NCBI GenBank assembly: GCA_964478025.1
Contig: CAYZGK010000003.1
Span: 1-64,000, forward strand
Reading direction: 5' to 3'
DNA: 64,000 nucleotides
Origin: UBA3700 sp964478025
GTDB lineage: Bacteria; Bacillota; Clostridia; Christensenellales; UBA3700
The notes under the pieces were generated by a model that ran no database searches, was not told the origin of the DNA, and was given only the letters and a program-made list of their open reading frames with translations. Of the stretch, positions 27,725-36,408 are shown one piece after another (position 1 is the first letter of the stretch; every line of letters begins with the position of its first letter). Made by a program: the position numbers and the translations under genes.

Positions 27725-28253
27725 AAAACTATATAGTGGTTTCGCAATTGGCATTAAAGGGCAAATAAATCTTGAAAATTTTGAATTACTAAATAAATTA
27801 AATGAACAGGCATCCTGTGGTGATTTGATCTTAAATCATCCATTTAATAGATATTTAGTAAACATATCTAAAAGAAATGATATAGATATAGACAATACCT
27901 TTGATATAGTTGGTCATGGAACTGTAAAAAGTATTGAAATGCTGTCACATAATGGAAAAAGATTAATCTCTCTTTCTCATAGAGATTTATTTAAGTTATT
28001 AAAAAGAAATAAAAAATATAAAAGAGGTATGTCTATAAGATTACTTTCATGTAATACAGGTAAAGATCCATGTGGATTTGCCCAAAATTTAGCAAATAAA
28101 TTAAATGTTAAAGTTATTGCACCAAACACTTATTATTGGGCTTATCCTAATGGAAGTCATATTCCAGCAGAAATGAAAGAAAATGGTCAAATTGATATAA
28201 CTAGACCAGGCAAAATGATTACTTTTTATCCAGGAGGTAACAAACATGATTAA
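27717..28253 (+). CDS. GHG/SCNTG protein resembling caspase-fold (C80/CHAT-like) toxin domains
   Basis: The start is ATG 27717 behind GGAGGTG; an upstream ATG at 27702 overlaps that site. The 178-residue product has a His in DIVGHGT (H67), an LSHRDLFKLLK helix, and IRLLSCNTGKDPCG with C112, then VKVIAPNTYYWAYPNG and a closing TFYPGG. This order is like the His/Cys dyad of C80 and CHAT peptidases and of C-terminal domains of secreted polymorphic toxins, recalled from memory. Here it stands alone with no secretion signal. It may be a protease activated in the cell by the linked regulators. The fold assignment is inference. Confidence 0.55.
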   Translation: MGRKLYSGFAIGIKGQINLENFELLNKLNEQASCGDLILNHPFNRYLVNISKRNDIDIDNTFDIVGHGTVKSIEMLSHNGKRLISLSHRDLFKLLKRNKKYKRGMSIRLLSCNTGKDPCGFAQNLANKLNVKVIAPNTYYWAYPNGSHIPAEMKENGQIDITRPGKMITFYPGGNKHD

Positions 28254-28593
28254 ATGTCCTAAATGTGGCAATGAAGTTATAATAAAAAGAAATGGTAGAG
28301 AAATAATAAATAAATGCACAAAATGTGATTATGAGGTTGTTGCAACTTATAATTCTCAAATGGATTTAGACAATACTAAATATATAATTTCCATTTTAAA
28401 TAATAATAATACTTCAATAAATAATATAAAACTGATATCCAAATTGACAGGAGAAAACTTTGTTAAATCAAAAAATTACTTGAAAAATGGATATTCGTTC
28501 AAAGAAGAATATGCTGAAGAATTAATAGAAAAAAAGAAGTTATTTGATATCAACGGAATAAAGTATAGAATTCAGCCTGATTTTCCATATTAA
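28246..28593 (+). CDS. Zinc-ribbon protein with a possible L7/L12-like C-terminal domain
   Basis: The 115-residue product opens with a zinc ribbon (CPKCG at 4-8, CTKCDY at about 24-29) and continues with a helical segment (KLISKLTGENFVKSKNYL) that resembles the C-terminal domain of ribosomal protein L7/L12. It overlaps the GHG/SCNTG gene by 8 bases, with GGAGG inside that gene, so it is the last member of the island. It may be an adaptor or inhibitor of the preceding protein; this is a guess from position only. Confidence 0.55.
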   Translation: MIKCPKCGNEVIIKRNGREIINKCTKCDYEVVATYNSQMDLDNTKYIISILNNNNTSINNIKLISKLTGENFVKSKNYLKNGYSFKEEYAEELIEKKKLFDINGIKYRIQPDFPY

Positions 28594-28658
28594 AGATAAA
28601 AACAAAAATTAATTTAAGACAAAGTTAAAAAATAATATTGCCGAAATTATCTAGTTAA

Positions 28659-28687
28659 TTGAAAATATTATACCTTTATGATAGAAT
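28659..28687 (+). promoter_or_regulatory. Sigma-A type promoter of asp23-nusB operon
   Basis: TTGAAA at 28659-28664 and TAGAAT at 28682-28687 have a 17-base spacer and lie 21 bases before the asp23 start. It separates the housekeeping operon from the island upstream. Confidence 0.75.
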
Positions 28688-28708
28688 ACTAGCGAACGAG
28701 GAAAAAAG

Positions 28709-29026
28709 ATGGAAAATAAGACTTATAATAACATTATAACTTCTATTGTTGTTGCAGCTGCTTCATCAGTTGCTGGTGTTGCTGCCGTAACTTACGAGCC
28801 AGGACTTATAGTTCCTACTCAAAAGAAAAAAAATCAAAGTGCAGTAGAAACTATAATTAAGGATGATTATGTAACTGTTAATCTTTCAATAAATGTTTAT
28901 TATGGAAAGGTTATACCAGTTGTTGTTTGTAATTTACAAGAAAAGATTAAAAAAGAAATTGAATCATCAACTTCACTTAAAGTTAAGAAAATTAATGTAA
29001 CAGTTGTTGGTTCAGTAAATCCATAA
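28709..29026 (+). CDS. Asp23/Gls24 family envelope stress protein (short form)
   Basis: The 105-residue product matches the core of the Asp23/Gls24 (DUF322) family: ASSVAGVAAV, VTVNLSINVYYGKVIPVVV, then VKKINVTVVGSV. Family members are peripheral membrane or stress proteins, and a copy before nusB is usual in Clostridia. It has its own promoter and a GAGGAAAAAAG ribosome binding site. Confidence 0.85.
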   Translation: MENKTYNNIITSIVVAAASSVAGVAAVTYEPGLIVPTQKKKNQSAVETIIKDDYVTVNLSINVYYGKVIPVVVCNLQEKIKKEIESSTSLKVKKINVTVVGSVNP

Positions 29027-29051
29027 GTTTGTTTAATTTTGGAGATTATAT

Positions 29052-29459
29052 ATGAGTAGAAAAATAGCTAGAGAGTATGCATACAAATTAATTTTTGAAT
29101 ATATATTTACTAAAGAAACAGAGGATGGTATATCTAAAGATATAATATTTCAAGATCCAGAATTATCAAAGATTGATTCAGAATACATAGAAAGCGTCGT
29201 ACATGGCGTTAAAGAGCATTATAATGAACTTTTAGAGATTATCTCGAGAAATGCAAAAAATTTCAAATTAGAGCGTATTTTTAGGGCTGATTTAGCAGCA
29301 CTTCTTCTTGCTGTATATGAAATGAAGTATATGCCAGATATTCCTATGAATGTTTCTATTGCTGAAGCAGTTGAGATTGTTAAATCATATGCTACAGAAA
29401 AATCATATCAATTTGTTAATGGTGTTTTAAGTGGTGTTTATAAGGAGTTAAACGCATAA
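29052..29459 (+). CDS. nusB: Transcription antitermination factor NusB
   Basis: NusB with NusE and boxA RNA drives antitermination of rRNA operons. The 135-residue product shows the all-helical family features REYAYKLIFEYIF, AALLLAVYEM and IPMNVSIAEAVEIVKSYATEKSYQFVNG (read in two parts). It is preceded by GGAG and overlaps folD by 1 base. Confidence 0.95.
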   Translation: MSRKIAREYAYKLIFEYIFTKETEDGISKDIIFQDPELSKIDSEYIESVVHGVKEHYNELLEIISRNAKNFKLERIFRADLAALLLAVYEMKYMPDIPMNVSIAEAVEIVKSYATEKSYQFVNGVLSGVYKELNA

Positions 29460-30304
29460 TGTTAATTTTAGGAAAAGAAGTTTCAAAAAATACAAGAATT
29501 GAAATTAAGGAAAAAGTTGAGGAATTCTCTAAAAAATATGGAAGAGTTCCTTGTCTTTCTGTAATTATTGTAGGAGAAGATCCTGCATCTCAAACTTATG
29601 TTAAAAATAAAGTTATAGGTTGTGAAGAAGTAGGAATGAAATCCCTAAAATATGAATTTCCTGATGGCGTAAAACAAGAAGATATAGCAACTGTTATAAA
29701 AACATTAGCAAATGACAAAAATGTTGATGGAATATTAGTTCAATTACCACTTCCAAAAGGTTATGATGAAAAATATTTACTAGATTTAATACCTGAAGAA
29801 AAAGATGTAGATGGTTTTTGTGCAAATAATTTAGGATTACTTGCAATGGGAACACCTAGAACAATTTCTTGTACACCATTTGGTGTAATGAAGCTTCTTG
29901 CTTCAACAGGGGTTGAACTTTCCGGCAAAAATGCGGTAGTTATAGGAAGATCAAATACAGTTGGAAAGCCTATGGCTATGCTTTTATTAAATGCTAATTG
30001 TACGGTTACTGTATGTCACTCAAAGACTAAAAACTTAGAAGAAATAACAAAGAATGCAGATATTTTAGTAGTTGCTATAGGAAGACCAAAATTCTTAAAA
30101 GCCAATATGGTAAAAGAAGGCGCTATTGTTATTGATGTCGGTATTAATCGTGTCGATGGAAAATTATGTGGAGATGTAGATTTTGATGAAGTAGAGAAAA
30201 AAGCATCTTTTATAACACCAGTTCCAGGTGGAGTTGGTCCTATGACAATATCTATGCTTTTATATAATACTTTAATGGCAGCAAAATCGAGAGTTAATGG
30301 CTGA
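29459..30304 (+). CDS. folD: Bifunctional methylenetetrahydrofolate dehydrogenase / cyclohydrolase
   Basis: FolD interconverts 5,10-methylene-THF and 10-formyl-THF, supplying one-carbon units for purines and formyl-Met. The 281-residue product has the active-site region SQTYVKNKVIGCEEVGM with the catalytic lysine, the KDVDGF motif, GRSNTVGKPMA of the dinucleotide fold, and the C-terminal PGGVGPMTISMLL. It overlaps nusB by 1 base and xseA by 8. Confidence 0.96.
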   Translation: MLILGKEVSKNTRIEIKEKVEEFSKKYGRVPCLSVIIVGEDPASQTYVKNKVIGCEEVGMKSLKYEFPDGVKQEDIATVIKTLANDKNVDGILVQLPLPKGYDEKYLLDLIPEEKDVDGFCANNLGLLAMGTPRTISCTPFGVMKLLASTGVELSGKNAVVIGRSNTVGKPMAMLLLNANCTVTVCHSKTKNLEEITKNADILVVAIGRPKFLKANMVKEGAIVIDVGINRVDGKLCGDVDFDEVEKKASFITPVPGGVGPMTISMLLYNTLMAAKSRVNG

Positions 30305-31487
30305 TAATTTTATTACTGTTACACAATTAAATGATATAATCACCAAAACTATATCTGGTAGTCAATTTTTATCAAATATAGTCATTTGTGGTGAGGTTCA
30401 AGGGTTTAAAGTATCAAGAGCTCATGCATATTTTAATTTAAAAGATGAAGGCGGCATAATAAGCTGTAATGATTTTAATTATCTAACTAGATATGTTCCA
30501 AAAGAAGGAGAACAAATTTTAGTTAAAGGTAATGTAAGTTATTATGGTCCTTATGGAAAACTTTCATTTAATATTTCTCAAATTCAACCTTATGGCATAG
30601 GAGCACTTGCTGCTTTATATGAAAAATTAAAATTAGAATTAGAAAAGAAAGGTTATTTTGATAAAGCTCATAAAAAACCAATCCCAAAATATCCAAAAAG
30701 AGTTTGCGTTATAACATCTAAAACTGGAGCTGTAATACAAGATATTATATCCACAATGAGAAGGTATAACGATGTTATAGATATTATTTGTTATGACTGT
30801 AAAGTTCAAGGCATGGGAGCAGAGGATGAGATAGCTCAAGCTATAAAAACTGTTGATGATTTAAACTTTGACGTAATTGTTGTAGCAAGAGGCGGTGGCT
30901 CACTTGAGGACTTAATGTGCTTTAATAATGAAAAGGTTGTTTATGCAATTTATGATGCAAAAACTCCAATTGTTTCAGCAGTAGGGCACCAAACAGATTT
31001 TACTTTATGCGACCTTGCCTCAGACTTAAGATGCGAAACTCCAACGGCTGCAGCCGAGATGTTAGGTTATAAAGTAAACGATATAAAAGACTTTATAAAA
31101 GATGGACAAAATAGGCTTATCAATGCCTTATCAAGAATGGTAGATCAAAAGGTTACATCACTTCACAATTACCAGGTACGACTTTGTGCTAGTTTAAACG
31201 ACCTTTATTCTAAAAATCTTTATAATTTAAAACAATATCAAGACAAAATATGTCTAATAGCCGATAATATTCTAAAAAACAAGGAGTATCAGTTAAAAGA
31301 AATGTGTACAAGATTAGATGCTTCTAACCCTACAAAAATCTTTACAAAAGGCTATTTATTTGCAAAAACAAAAGATGGACAAAATATAAAATCCATTTCA
31401 GATATAAAAGTTGGAGATAAGATTAATTTAATAACAAATGGTGGTTCAGCCACAGCAAAAATAGAAGAGGTAAAAAATGACATTTGA
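30297..31487 (+). CDS. xseA: Exodeoxyribonuclease VII large subunit
   Basis: XseA is the catalytic chain of exonuclease VII, which degrades single-stranded DNA to oligonucleotides. The 396-residue product has the N-terminal OB domain (VICGEVQGFKVSRAHAYFNL), the catalytic core with VITSKTGAVIQDI, VVARGGGSLEDLM and AVGHQTDFTLCDLASDLR, and a C-terminal coiled region. It overlaps xseB by 11 bases, as expected for subunits of one enzyme. Confidence 0.95.
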   Translation: MADNFITVTQLNDIITKTISGSQFLSNIVICGEVQGFKVSRAHAYFNLKDEGGIISCNDFNYLTRYVPKEGEQILVKGNVSYYGPYGKLSFNISQIQPYGIGALAALYEKLKLELEKKGYFDKAHKKPIPKYPKRVCVITSKTGAVIQDIISTMRRYNDVIDIICYDCKVQGMGAEDEIAQAIKTVDDLNFDVIVVARGGGSLEDLMCFNNEKVVYAIYDAKTPIVSAVGHQTDFTLCDLASDLRCETPTAAAEMLGYKVNDIKDFIKDGQNRLINALSRMVDQKVTSLHNYQVRLCASLNDLYSKNLYNLKQYQDKICLIADNILKNKEYQLKEMCTRLDASNPTKIFTKGYLFAKTKDGQNIKSISDIKVGDKINLITNGGSATAKIEEVKNDI

Positions 31488-31698
31488 AGAATCAATGAAA
31501 GAATTAGAAAGCATTGTAAATAAGATGGAATCAGGTTCACTTACAATTGATGAATCCTTAAAAGCTTTTTCAAAAGGGATTGAACTTTGCAAAGAATGTT
31601 CAAAAGAACTTGAGGAAGCAAAAGGTAAAGTTACTATTTTACAAAAGCAAATGAACGACTTAATTGAAAAGCCTTTTGAACCAACACAAAATGCATAA
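31477..31698 (+). CDS. xseB: Exodeoxyribonuclease VII small subunit
   Basis: XseB is the small regulatory chain that binds XseA in several copies. The 73-residue product has the family pattern FEESMKELESIVNKMESGSLTIDESL in a helical hairpin. It overlaps both xseA and ispA. Confidence 0.93.
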   Translation: MTFEESMKELESIVNKMESGSLTIDESLKAFSKGIELCKECSKELEEAKGKVTILQKQMNDLIEKPFEPTQNA

Positions 31699-32614
31699 GA
31701 TTCTTGAAGATTACAAAGTAGAGTTTGAAAAAGAACTTAAAAATTATTTGAAAGATATTACATCAGAAAATGTAATAACTCGTGCTTACAATTATTCAAT
31801 TTTAAATGGTGGAAAGAGAATAAGACCTATACTTGTGTATTTAGGCGCAATTTCCATATCAAATGATTTAAAAAATATTCCAGGGCTTATATCTAATCTT
31901 TCAATTGGAATTGAATTAATTCATTCATATTCTTTAGTTCATGATGATCTTCCTTGTATGGATAATGACAAATATAGACGTGGAAAGCTAACAACTCACG
32001 CAAAATTTGGTGCAGGAATGGCAACAATAACGGGAGATGCAATGCTAAATGGCGCTGCTGAGGTTATGCTATCTTGCATAAATAACGATTTTGCCATGAA
32101 TTATCCCTATGTTAACAATAACTATAAAGCTCAAATCAATGCAGCAAGATATATATTAGATTGCTCAGGTTTATATGGCATGATAGGCGGACAGGCTATA
32201 GATATTCAAAATAAAAAATTGTCTAAAGATGAACTTCTATCTATGTATAAGTTAAAAACATCAGCCCTTTTAAAAGGTGCGTTAGTTGCTGGAGCTATGA
32301 GATTTGAAGCAGATGATGAAATAATCTCAAAATTCATTGAATATGCAGACAACTTTGGAATTGTTTTCCAAATTGTAGACGATATATTAGATAAAACCTC
32401 AACAAAAGAAATTCTTGGTAAAGATGTTAACCAAGATTCAAATAACAATAAAAACACATATGTAGATTTAGTAGGTGGCATTGATCAAGCTAAAAAAGAT
32501 TGTGAAATGTACGCTAATAATGCTATAAACGCAATTAAATCTATAGAGAATAAAATACAATATGCTGACATCTTTTATGATTTTATTGAAAGCATGTTAA
32601 ATAGACAAAAATAG
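31691..32614 (+). CDS. ispA: Polyprenyl synthetase (farnesyl/geranyl diphosphate synthase)
   Basis: IspA condenses isopentenyl and dimethylallyl diphosphates to farnesyl diphosphate, the primer for UppS. The start is ATG 31691; a TTG at 31664 lies deeper in xseB. The 307-residue product has GGKRIRP, the first Asp-rich motif in HDDLPCMDND and the second in QIVDDILD, both intact. It overlaps xseB by 8 bases. dxs follows behind its own promoter. Confidence 0.94.
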   Translation: MHKILEDYKVEFEKELKNYLKDITSENVITRAYNYSILNGGKRIRPILVYLGAISISNDLKNIPGLISNLSIGIELIHSYSLVHDDLPCMDNDKYRRGKLTTHAKFGAGMATITGDAMLNGAAEVMLSCINNDFAMNYPYVNNNYKAQINAARYILDCSGLYGMIGGQAIDIQNKKLSKDELLSMYKLKTSALLKGALVAGAMRFEADDEIISKFIEYADNFGIVFQIVDDILDKTSTKEILGKDVNQDSNNNKNTYVDLVGGIDQAKKDCEMYANNAINAIKSIENKIQYADIFYDFIESMLNRQK

Positions 32615-32642
32615 TTGTATAAATAAGTAATTGGTATATAAT
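32615..32642 (+). promoter_or_regulatory. Promoter of dxs
   Basis: TTGTAT at 32615-32620 and TATAAT at 32637-32642 have a 16-base spacer. It starts immediately after the ispA stop, so dxs can be expressed separately. Confidence 0.65.
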
Positions 32643-32667
32643 TATTAATACAAAATAAAGGACAAAA

Positions 32668-34371
32668 ATGGCAATACTTGAAAATATACATTCACCTAAA
32701 GATCTTAAACATTTAACAATTGATGAGTTAAATCAATTAGCTCAAGAAGTTCGTAATGTTATAATCGATACTGTTTTTACAAATGGTGGGCATCTTGCTT
32801 CAAACTTGGGTGTTGTAGAATTAACAATTGCTATTGAATATGTCTTTAATTTACCAAAAGATAAGTTAATTTTTGATGTAGGTCATCAATGTTATACTCA
32901 TAAATTATTAACAGGTAGATACGAACAATTCTCAACTTTAAGAAAAACAGGTGGTATCTCTGGCTTCCCAAGAATTAGCGAATCTGTCTTTGATACCGCA
33001 TCCACTGGCCACGCATCTACAGCACTTGCTATCGCTACAGGTCTTGCTAGAGCTGGTGTTAATGGAGAAATTGTCTCACTTATTGGAGATGGCTCTCTTA
33101 CTGGTGGCTTATCTTATGAAGCATTAAATGATTTAACATCATTAAATAAAAAACAAATTATCGTAATAAACGATAACGATATGTCAATTTCTAAAACAAT
33201 TAACTCAATATCTAGATACCTAAATGGTATCCATACAGCATCTGGTCCTAATTTCAATGAGTTTGGACTAGATTATTTAGGCAATATAAATGGACATAAC
33301 ATAGAAGAGTTAATAAACGCTTTAGAATATGCTAAAAAGTGTAAAAAATCCATTGTACTTCATGTTAAAACAACAAAAGGTAAGGGACTTATTGAAGCAG
33401 AATTAAATCCAGAAGAATACCATGGTTATTCTCCAAAACATTGGGAAAAACCATCATTTTCACATATTATGGGAACAAAACTTGCAAAGATGGCAAAGGA
33501 TGATAAAGATATCTTTGCTATAACTGCTGCTATGGAAGAAGGAACAGGCCTTGAAGTATTTAAGGGAATGAATCCAGATAGATTTGTTGACGTTGGTATT
33601 TGTGAAGAATATGCAGCCTCTATGGCCTCAGGTCTTGCACTTGGTGGTAAAAAACCTTATTTTGCTGTTTACTCAACATTCCTTCAAAGAGCTTTTGATT
33701 CTGTTTTACATGATATATGCCTATCTAATTTAAATGTAAAGTTATGTATAGATAGAGCAGGTATCGTATCAGGCGATGGTGAAACTCACCAAGGAATTTA
33801 CGATATTGCATATTTAAGATTAATGCCAAATATGGTTATTGCTTGTCCAAAAGATTCTATGGAACTTGAAAATATGCTTGAATTCTCTAAGAATTACGTT
33901 GGTCCTATGGCTATAAGATATCCAAAAGGAAACGTTAGAATAGATTATGCAAAGCATGAAAAAATAGAACTTGGAAAGTGGGAATATATTCAAAAGAAAA
34001 ATAGTAGATTTGTTATCCTTGCTATGGGAGCTACTTGCGTATCTGTTGCATCGCACGCTGTTGAATTTTTAAATGAAATGAATATTCCAGTATCTTTAAT
34101 AAATGCAAGATTTGTTAAACCACTTGATTCAGCCATTTTGAACGATATTAAAGATAAAACCATCATAACCATTGAAGACAACGTTATCTCTGGCTCATTT
34201 GGTGCTGCAGTAGCGGAATATTACGTTTTAAATAACATTAGGGATGTAGATCTTCATATTTTAGGCATTAACGATAAAATCTTAAAGAACGCATCACAAG
34301 CAGACTTATTAAAAGAAAATGGACTAGATTCATATTCACTTCGTGATTACGTAAAATCTCTATGCGATTAG
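32668..34371 (+). CDS. dxs: 1-deoxy-D-xylulose-5-phosphate synthase
   Basis: DXS is the first MEP-pathway enzyme, joining pyruvate and glyceraldehyde 3-phosphate with thiamine diphosphate. The 567-residue product has GGHLASNLGVVELT, DVGHQCYTHKLLTGR, the ThDP-binding GDGSLTGGLSYEALN, the EEYAASMASGLALGG region and SGDGETHQGIYD, then a transketolase C-terminal domain. It is some 50 residues shorter than the common 620, but no motif is missing. It overlaps tlyA by 10 bases. Confidence 0.95.
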   Translation: MAILENIHSPKDLKHLTIDELNQLAQEVRNVIIDTVFTNGGHLASNLGVVELTIAIEYVFNLPKDKLIFDVGHQCYTHKLLTGRYEQFSTLRKTGGISGFPRISESVFDTASTGHASTALAIATGLARAGVNGEIVSLIGDGSLTGGLSYEALNDLTSLNKKQIIVINDNDMSISKTINSISRYLNGIHTASGPNFNEFGLDYLGNINGHNIEELINALEYAKKCKKSIVLHVKTTKGKGLIEAELNPEEYHGYSPKHWEKPSFSHIMGTKLAKMAKDDKDIFAITAAMEEGTGLEVFKGMNPDRFVDVGICEEYAASMASGLALGGKKPYFAVYSTFLQRAFDSVLHDICLSNLNVKLCIDRAGIVSGDGETHQGIYDIAYLRLMPNMVIACPKDSMELENMLEFSKNYVGPMAIRYPKGNVRIDYAKHEKIELGKWEYIQKKNSRFVILAMGATCVSVASHAVEFLNEMNIPVSLINARFVKPLDSAILNDIKDKTIITIEDNVISGSFGAAVAEYYVLNNIRDVDLHILGINDKILKNASQADLLKENGLDSYSLRDYVKSLCD

Positions 34372-35084
34372 ATTTATATTTATCTAAATTAAACAACATC
34401 TCAAGAACAAAGGCTCAGCAGTTAGTTGAGTCAAATTTTGTTTTAGTAAATGGAAAAATTGTAAATAAGCCAGCCTTTGATGTAACAGAGTTAGATAAAA
34501 TTGAAATTATGCAGGATTTTAAGTACGCATCACTTGGCGGAGATAAACTTGCAAAAGCTTTTTTAGATTTTAATTATTCAGTTAAAGATAAGGTATGTAT
34601 AGATATTGGTGCCTCTAATGGTGGTTTTACCGATTGTATGCTACAAAATGGGGCTAAAAAGGTATATGCAGTAGATGTAGGTGAGTGTGCTTTTTCAGAA
34701 ACGCTTAAATCTAATCCAAAAGTTATAATTAAAGATAAAATAAACGCAAGATTTATAACTCCAAGCGATATTGGTGAAAAGGCCGATTTTATGTCTATTG
34801 ATGTATCTTTTATATCACTTACTTACATTCTTGAAAATGTTTCAAAACTTTTAAAAGATGATGGAGAGATAATAGCACTTATAAAGCCTCAATTTGAATG
34901 TGGCAAAAAATATCTATCTAAAAAGGGAATTGTTCAATCTCAAAAAGTAATAGATAAAGTCATTGAAGATATAAAATCTTATGCAAAAGATATAGGACTA
35001 ACTCCACTTAAAATTACAAATGCTCCAATAAAACCTGAAAAGAATAAAGAATATTTAATTTTATTATCTAAAAAAGCAAATTAA
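34362..35084 (+). CDS. tlyA: TlyA-family rRNA 2'-O-methyltransferase
   Basis: The 240-residue product has an N-terminal S4 RNA-binding domain (MRLDLYLSKLNNISRTKAQQ) and an FtsJ-like methyltransferase domain with IDIGASNGGFTDCML and VDVSFIS. TlyA proteins methylate ribose in 16S and 23S rRNA. The place between dxs and nadK is standard. The start overlaps dxs by 10 bases. Confidence 0.93.
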   Translation: MRLDLYLSKLNNISRTKAQQLVESNFVLVNGKIVNKPAFDVTELDKIEIMQDFKYASLGGDKLAKAFLDFNYSVKDKVCIDIGASNGGFTDCMLQNGAKKVYAVDVGECAFSETLKSNPKVIIKDKINARFITPSDIGEKADFMSIDVSFISLTYILENVSKLLKDDGEIIALIKPQFECGKKYLSKKGIVQSQKVIDKVIEDIKSYAKDIGLTPLKITNAPIKPEKNKEYLILLSKKAN

Positions 35085-35105
35085 AGTAGTGCATAAATTT
35101 ATTTA

Positions 35106-35125
35106 TGTATGTATAATTATAAATA
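35106..35125 (+). promoter_or_regulatory. Possible leaderless promoter of nadK (-10 box only)
   Basis: TATAAT at 35112-35117 lies 7 bases before the nadK ATG and no ribosome binding site precedes that ATG. Transcription from it would start at or next to the A of ATG. There is no convincing -35 box, so this is weak on its own; compare the promoters at 51724 and 61652. Confidence 0.35.
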
Positions 35126-35973
35126 TGAAAATTGGAATTTATACAAACAACCATAAGGATATTAATGAAGATTACGCAAAACTTGCATCAAGTATTTTAA
35201 TTAAAAAAGGCATTGATGTTGTATTTGCAGATAATACTGATGATAATCTACTAAATGTAAAAAAAGTAGATATATCTGAACTTGCTAAAAATTGTGATGT
35301 AATAATTACTTTTGGTGGCGATGGTACAGTTTTAAAAGTTGTAAGAGAGCAAAAAAAGCAAGTGCCAATTGTCGGTGTAAATTGCGGTAAAATCGGATTT
35401 TTAACTGAAATTTCTAAAGAAGATTTAGAAAAATCTCTTGATGATCTAATTAATGGTAGATATCAAATTGTAGAAAGAGCTGTTGTAAAAATTGAAACTG
35501 AAAATATAGAGCTTAATGCTTTAAATGAAATTGTTTTATCTTCAAGTATTACATCGGAAGTTTCAACATTTAGAGTAAAAATTGATGGAGTAAATGCTGT
35601 ATCAACAAAAGGCGATGGAATTATGCTTTCAACACCAACTGGTTCAACTGCATATTCTTTATCTTGTAATGGTCCTTTAATTGCGCCAAATGTTAATGCA
35701 TTTATAATAAACGCAATTTGCCCATATCCAGTAAGAACAGCACCTCTTGTTATAAATGATAATTGTGTTGTTGAAATAGAATCTGATTCTAAAAATTTAA
35801 AATTGATTGTAGATGGTAAAAACATTGAAGAGTTTAATAGTAAGAATGCAAAAGTTTTACTTAGAAAGACTAAGAACAATGTTAAGTTTATCAAGTTTGA
35901 AAATGATTCAAACAATTTCTACCAAAAGATAACAAAGAAATTAAAATTATGGAGTGTTACATATGAATCGTAG
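35125..35973 (+). CDS. nadK: NAD kinase
   Basis: NAD kinase makes NADP from NAD and ATP. The start is ATG 35125; a GTG at 35089 would add 12 residues with no support. The 282-residue product has the GGDGT motif in ITFGGDGTVLKV, NxE in LNEIVLSS, and the family stretch TPTGSTAYSLSCNGP. No Shine-Dalgarno is visible, unlike most genes here. The 3' end overlaps argR by 11 bases. Confidence 0.93.
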   Translation: MKIGIYTNNHKDINEDYAKLASSILIKKGIDVVFADNTDDNLLNVKKVDISELAKNCDVIITFGGDGTVLKVVREQKKQVPIVGVNCGKIGFLTEISKEDLEKSLDDLINGRYQIVERAVVKIETENIELNALNEIVLSSSITSEVSTFRVKIDGVNAVSTKGDGIMLSTPTGSTAYSLSCNGPLIAPNVNAFIINAICPYPVRTAPLVINDNCVVEIESDSKNLKLIVDGKNIEEFNSKNAKVLLRKTKNNVKFIKFENDSNNFYQKITKKLKLWSVTYES

Positions 35974-36406
35974 ACAAAATGCAATACTAGAAATAATTGC
36001 CGAGAATGAAATTGAAAAACAAGAAGAATTAGTAGATAAACTAATAGAGCAAGGCTTTGACGTTACTCAAGCAACAGTATCTAGAGATATTAAACAACTT
36101 GGCCTTGTTAAAATGCATGGCGAAAAGAAAAAGTTTAAATATACTCAAGTAAAATACACAACAGATGGTATTTCTGCAAAGTTTGGTAATTTATTTAAAG
36201 AATCTGTTCTTTCTATTCAAACAGCCCAAAATATCGTTGTTATAAAGACAGTAACAGGTGCTGCTAATTCAGCTGCAGCATTTTTAGACAAACAAAATTT
36301 TGAAACACTTTTAGGATCAATTGCTGGTGATGATTGTATCATTGCTGTTGCAACAGATACGGAAGAAGCACAACTTATAGCCAAAACATTAAAGAGTTTC
36401 TTTTAA
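35963..36406 (+). CDS. argR: Arginine repressor ArgR/AhrC
   Basis: ArgR is a hexameric arginine-dependent regulator. The start is ATG 35963 behind GGAG at 35951-35954. The 147-residue product has an N-terminal winged helix (QATVSRDIKQLGLVK) and a C-terminal core with TGAANSAAAFLD and the arginine-binding GSIAGDDCIIAV. In Clostridia it usually sits between nadK and recN, as here, and regulates arginine genes elsewhere. Confidence 0.95.
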   Translation: MNRRQNAILEIIAENEIEKQEELVDKLIEQGFDVTQATVSRDIKQLGLVKMHGEKKKFKYTQVKYTTDGISAKFGNLFKESVLSIQTAQNIVVIKTVTGAANSAAAFLDKQNFETLLGSIAGDDCIIAVATDTEEAQLIAKTLKSFF

Positions 36407-36408
36407 TT

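Noticed and set aside
32668..34371. dxs as a truncated pseudogene because it is about 50 residues short
   Set aside because: All cofactor and substrate motifs are present, and the start and stop agree with the neighbours. It is simply a short version.
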